Positions 61,601 to 64,000 of a DNA stretch of 64,000 nt are shown in pieces. This DNA is from Lottia gigantea (taxonomy: Eukaryota; Mollusca; Gastropoda; Lottiidae). Below the pieces are notes generated by a model that was given only the letters and a program-made list of their open reading frames with translations, searched no databases and was not told the DNA's origin. A program made the position numbers and the translations under genes. The stretch lies in contig NW_008709715.1 in assembly GCF_000327385.1 (NCBI RefSeq), forward strand, positions 856,752-920,751, in the 5' to 3' direction. Each line of letters starts with the position of its first letter. The stretch's first letter is position 1.

Positions 61601-63663
61601 TAAAGTTTATTGTATGATATTAAATCTTTATGTCTGTACGAAGACAGACACCTAAATTAAATTAATGGTCTTATTTGACACTGTTAACTATAGTAGCATG
61701 AAAAATTCTAATTAAGTTAGATGATTGGTCCCCTCTTGGTAATTCTACTGACCAGACCAAACTAATTTTATTCACTATTCTAACTGTATTACCTCTAATT
61801 CAATAAACAGCTTTTCTTCTTCCATTGAGTTTGAAACTCAAATTAGATTATTAATCAAATTTCTAAATCCATCAATTTGATTTAATTTGATTTCAATTAC
61901 TATTTTTTTATTTTTGAAAGACAGGGCAGCTTAGCCTTTGTTAAGTACATTTCACTTTTGAATATAAACCAAATTGACGACAATGATTAGAATAGCAACA
62001 CTTATCTTTTTCCAACTTTTGAAGGACCTGTGTACAGTGCTGGAATATCAATAGAGACATTTTTTTAAAATGATAAACAATGTATTTTCAGGTTGTTATT
62101 AACAGAAGAACAGATAGATCTATTTATAGTACATATTGGTGGCTTGATAATAGACATCTCTGTTGGTTTTTTATTATTTTTTGATAAAACTAGATTGTTA
62201 GGAATGGTCATGTGTTCAAGTTTCCATTTAATGAATTCTCAAATGTTTAATATAGGTTGGTACTATGATTATATATATTGCTTTGACCTTTAATTGCCAA
62301 CAATTGCTGATGTTGATGCACTATCTTAAATAACAGTAGATAGCCTTTTAAGCCCACATTACACATTTCTAGTCATGGAATCTATCATTTGGCCAGTTTA
62401 AATGCGCTGCAATTATCATGTCATGTAGAATGCAAATGATTCAATAAAAAGGCAAGTATTAACAATCCAAACTGCAAAACGAAACGAAATTAACATACTG
62501 GTTAAACATTGGTACCAGCTAATGAACTTTTCGCATGAAGAAATATATCAAGTGAGTAAGTATTTCAGAATGGAAAGGGTATCAGGTGTCTAGAAGAGTG
62601 CGCATACCCTGCCTGGTATTGATCAATTTGTTAATCACAAAGAGAGAAATGATCAACTCTTAAAGACATAATGCAGACTGAATCTGATGAGCATTGACCA
62701 TATTATTTGAATCATCCGGCCGACTGCAATCCAATTCAGATATTCTACTGCCATGACAAAGTTAACCTCTTCATGATTTAGCAATCTATTATTCCATAAT
62801 AAACTATGAACCCTCAAAACTTTCCTTTCTAAACATAAGGGTGATTCTCCTAGAACAATGCTTGTCATGACTGTCTTGCGGTTATTTCAGAATGTGTATT
62901 TGCCCTGCTGTTATTATATAGCAGATAACCAAGTTATTTATTCTATTTTCAGGAATGTTTCCATGGATGATGCTGGCAACACAAGTAATATTTTGTTATA
63001 CGGACTGGCCACGACGTATATTTAAATCAATATCAGCTAATTGTCAATTGTTTACGCCAGAAGAAGAAGATTTACAGCCCAATGATCATTGTATATATCA
63101 TAAACAACATATCAAAACTGAAGATTGTAAACAGCAGGTTTGTCAACAGATATTAAAAAATAATGCTAATATTTTTCTTCGTATAAAGATAAAGTAGTGG
63201 TTGTAGGTGCCTCAACCTTCAGAGATGTTCTGATAATGTTATTCATGTGTCATAGAGTTGTTTCCCTTTTCATATATGACTTTTGTCTTGTGTTCTCAAT
63301 CATGTATCTAGACTACAGTTTTACAGTTATTAGCTGTAATGAATATTCAGAAATGTTATTGTATAATGTAATAATCCATTGATGTAGTTAGCATGTTTAC
63401 AAAACAGTAATTTTTTAGGACCCTGGCTATACATGTCCAATCATGGTCAGCACAAAATGATCATCTGAAGTCCTGATACTAAATTTTGTACTATAAGGTC
63501 AGAATTTTTACTTCTTGATTCCATATCTTTTATATTCCAGATTTTAAAAAGCACAAAAGCACCGCCCATTAAATCATCATTGTACCACAAATTATCATCC
63601 CTGGGTACTATTTTATTTTTATTGTTACAACTAGTTTTACCATATTCACATGGAATCACCAAG
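52641..63663 (+). CDS. GGCX: Vitamin K-dependent gamma-glutamyl carboxylase, first 8 coding exons (3' end outside window)
   Basis: GGCX is an ER multipass enzyme that converts glutamate to gamma-carboxyglutamate, coupled to vitamin K epoxidation. Exons: 52641-52827 (exon body from 52617), 53633-53788, 55954-56119, 56585-56663, 57551-57657, 62092-62255, 62953-63137 and 63541-63663. All junctions agree in phase and give 389 codons of an expected roughly 700-800. Diagnostic matches to human GGCX (recalled): [80 protein letters not shown]-like [26 protein letters not shown] and [11 protein letters not shown]. Lys207-Lys208 correspond to human Lys217-218, of which Lys218 is the reported catalytic base. 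Cys89 corresponds to human Cys99, whose disulfide partner lies beyond the window. Hydrophobic stretches fit several membrane helices. The N-terminus is short and polar, like the cytosolic tail of the family. Donors include the less common GTTGGT (62256) and GTTTGT (63138). Confidence 0.95.
52828..53632 (+). other. GGCX intron after coding exon 1
   Basis: The donor is TTTG/GTAAGG and the acceptor TTTTTCAG. It contains a short patch GGCAGGGGCCACAC...ATGGGGGCCACAG (53380-53430), similar in composition to the hAT-like fragments. The open frame 53297-53620 crosses it and is not a gene. Confidence 0.85.
53789..55953 (+). other. GGCX intron after coding exon 2 (2.2 kb)
   Basis: The donor is ATTG/GTAAGT and the acceptor TTATTTCAG. 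It holds a tiny hAT-like relic at 54514-54545. An open frame of 122 codons on the minus strand (54434-54802) overlaps that relic. Its protein (for example [28 protein letters not shown]) shows no family I recognise. It could be part of a degraded DNA transposon or chance. Confidence 0.75.
54514..54545. mobile_element. hAT-like micro-relic (32 bp) with possible 8-bp TSD
   Basis: The segment runs CAGTGGTGTGTG...GGCTACGTCACTG, whose right end reverse-complements to CAGTGACGTAGCCAGG. The flanks TTTGAGGT (54506-54513) and TTTGATGT (54546-54553) agree at 7 of 8 bases. It would be an extreme deletion derivative. Chance resemblance on the left side is possible. Confidence 0.4.
56664..57550 (+). other. 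GGCX intron with SINE copy
   Basis: The donor is CACAG/GTAATA and the acceptor CTTCTGCAG. It contains the SINE at 56820-57062. The remainder is AT-rich and shows nothing else. Confidence 0.85.
56820..57062 (+). repeat. tRNA-derived SINE, second copy
   Basis: The head has CTGTTAGTTAGAGG and GTGGGTTCTAATCTTG as A- and B-box regions. The body has GGCGGTAAATGGATACAGAT, AAGAGGTTTGGCCAAGGATC and AGCTGCAAGAAAGCATTC. Same family as 48112-48345, with the same internal order, on the opposite strand. Confidence 0.75.
57745..58200. repeat. Minisatellite, 54-56-bp unit, about eight copies
   Basis: The unit runs GTATCAATACATGGTATTAG, TACACATATAACCCATCATC, ACTCCAAGGGTCAT. Units differ by a few substitutions (ATACGTGG, CATAAATAACTC) and by an inserted TA. 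The last copies have CATAATCACTCC / CTTAATCACTCC. Confidence 0.95.
59240..59340. repeat. Dispersed repeat, family C, copy 2
   Basis: TTTTTGAAGGAATTATGCAA, ACATTTTTAGTACTTCAGAA and GACTATTTACATATTTTCAC correspond to the copy at 29140-29235. In a GGCX intron, just before the 32-bp satellite. Confidence 0.6.
59530..61622. repeat. 32-bp satellite, about 65 copies, with 96-bp higher-order units
   Basis: The monomer is TCATTCTTGTATAAAGTTTA + TTGTATGATATG. The main variant replaces TTATTGTATGATATG by TTAATGTATAATATG. Other marks are TCATCC, CTTTTATAAAG and GTTATCC. The GTTATCC mark recurs at 61045, 61141, 61397 and 61493, i.e. spacings of 96, 256 and 96 bp, all multiples of 32. This shows block duplication of three-monomer units at the 3' side. 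Exact copy number needs a tandem-repeat program. Confidence 0.97.
62256..62952 (+). other. GGCX intron after coding exon 6
   Basis: The donor is AATATAG/GTTGGT and the acceptor CTATTTTCAG. The minus-strand open frame 62653-62868 shows no family motif. Nothing else was recognised. Confidence 0.8.
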
Positions 63664-64000
63664 GTAGGCATTATTTCAAATATTCATCTATGAGTTATAT
63701 AGCTTACATATTTAGCTAAATAGCTTCAATAACTGGAATAAATGGTTATATTCAGTGCTATGATAACTGAATGAGTTATATTTATATGAAATTGTCATAA
63801 TAAAACAACTTTTTGGTTATATATATATATTCAAGAGCTATAGTTACTGGTCTAATTTGTTATTTTTATATTAAAAGGCTCATAATAACACTTCTGGTTT
63901 ATTTAAGGAATGACCTGAAAATCTTTTCAGTTTATCGATGTATAAACAGAAAAACCTGTGTACAATGTATAAATCTGCATAGCCTATGGGTTATATTCAT
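63664..64000 (+). other. Start of the next GGCX intron, cut by window edge
   Basis: It begins with donor AAG/GTAGGC and runs to the window end without another exon. The next conserved GGCX segment (YNNWTNGLYGYSWDM in human) is not seen here. Confidence 0.75.

Larger units (their letters stand above)
57658..62091 (+). other. Largest internal GGCX intron (4.4 kb), mostly tandem repeats
   Basis: The donor is TTTAA/GTAAGT and the acceptor TATTTTCAG. More than half its length is two tandem arrays (57745-58200 and 59530-61622). No exon-like sequence was found. Confidence 0.9.

Noticed and set aside
59530-61622. CRISPR-like array
   Set aside because: The repeats are directly contiguous without unique spacers, and the window is eukaryotic; this is a satellite.
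63138-63196. Read-through extension of the GGCX exon ([13 protein letters not shown]...)
   Set aside because: It ends quickly at a stop and does not match the family. The donor at 63138 joins in phase to 63541, which does match.
1-64000. Retroviral, LTR, Polinton or other virus-derived copies
   Set aside because: No protease, reverse transcriptase, integrase, capsid or envelope motifs and no paired long terminal repeats were recognised.

Overview
This window is AT-rich metazoan DNA with small phase-consistent exons, long repeat-filled introns, tRNA-derived SINEs and MITEs. The gene set (one OCRL/INPP5B-type phosphatase, an ASB protein, an AK5-like N-terminal protein and a vitamin K-dependent gamma-carboxylase) fits an invertebrate. 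I lean towards a lophotrochozoan, probably a mollusc, but that rests on general impression and not on a diagnostic marker. All homology statements come from recalled family sequences; no search was run.

Layout. 1-3607 is gene-free flank with a SINE-like head. 3608-29503 on the minus strand is a complete OCRL/INPP5B gene that I could assemble from 27 coding exons (959 codons, all phases agreeing): PH, inositol-polyphosphate 5-phosphatase, ASH and RhoGAP-like domains. Its last intron (3763-11185) is long and repeat-rich. One intron (14995-15299) looks U12-type, with ATATCCTTT at the 5' splice site and a perfect TTCCTTAAC branch site. Intron 21058-24556 carries an opposite-strand gene for an ankyrin-repeat/SOCS-box protein (21676-23723).

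29504-31870 is a divergent intergenic region. It separates the phosphatase from a small plus-strand gene (ORF 31905-32267) whose 120-residue product matches the dimerisation/docking-like N-terminus of adenylate kinase 5 but has no kinase domain. 32268-41400 is gene-poor and holds two minisatellites (22-bp and about 42-bp units) and a MITE copy.

52641-63663 on the plus strand holds the first eight recognisable coding exons (389 codons) of a vitamin K-dependent gamma-glutamyl carboxylase (GGCX), which runs off the right edge. Its 5'UTR exon may lie at about 41.5 kb, which would make 41.5-52.6 kb its first intron. GGCX intron 57658-62091 contains a 54-56-bp minisatellite and a 2.1-kb array of a 32-bp monomer with local 96-bp higher-order structure.

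The genes do not form an obvious functional unit: membrane-traffic phosphoinositide hydrolysis, ubiquitin-ligase substrate binding, an AK5-like anchoring module, and ER gamma-carboxylation. The most unusual points are the nested antisense ASB gene, the U12-like intron with apparent AT-AA ends, the kinase-less AK5-like gene, and foldback MITE families in the introns. No virus-derived element was recognised.
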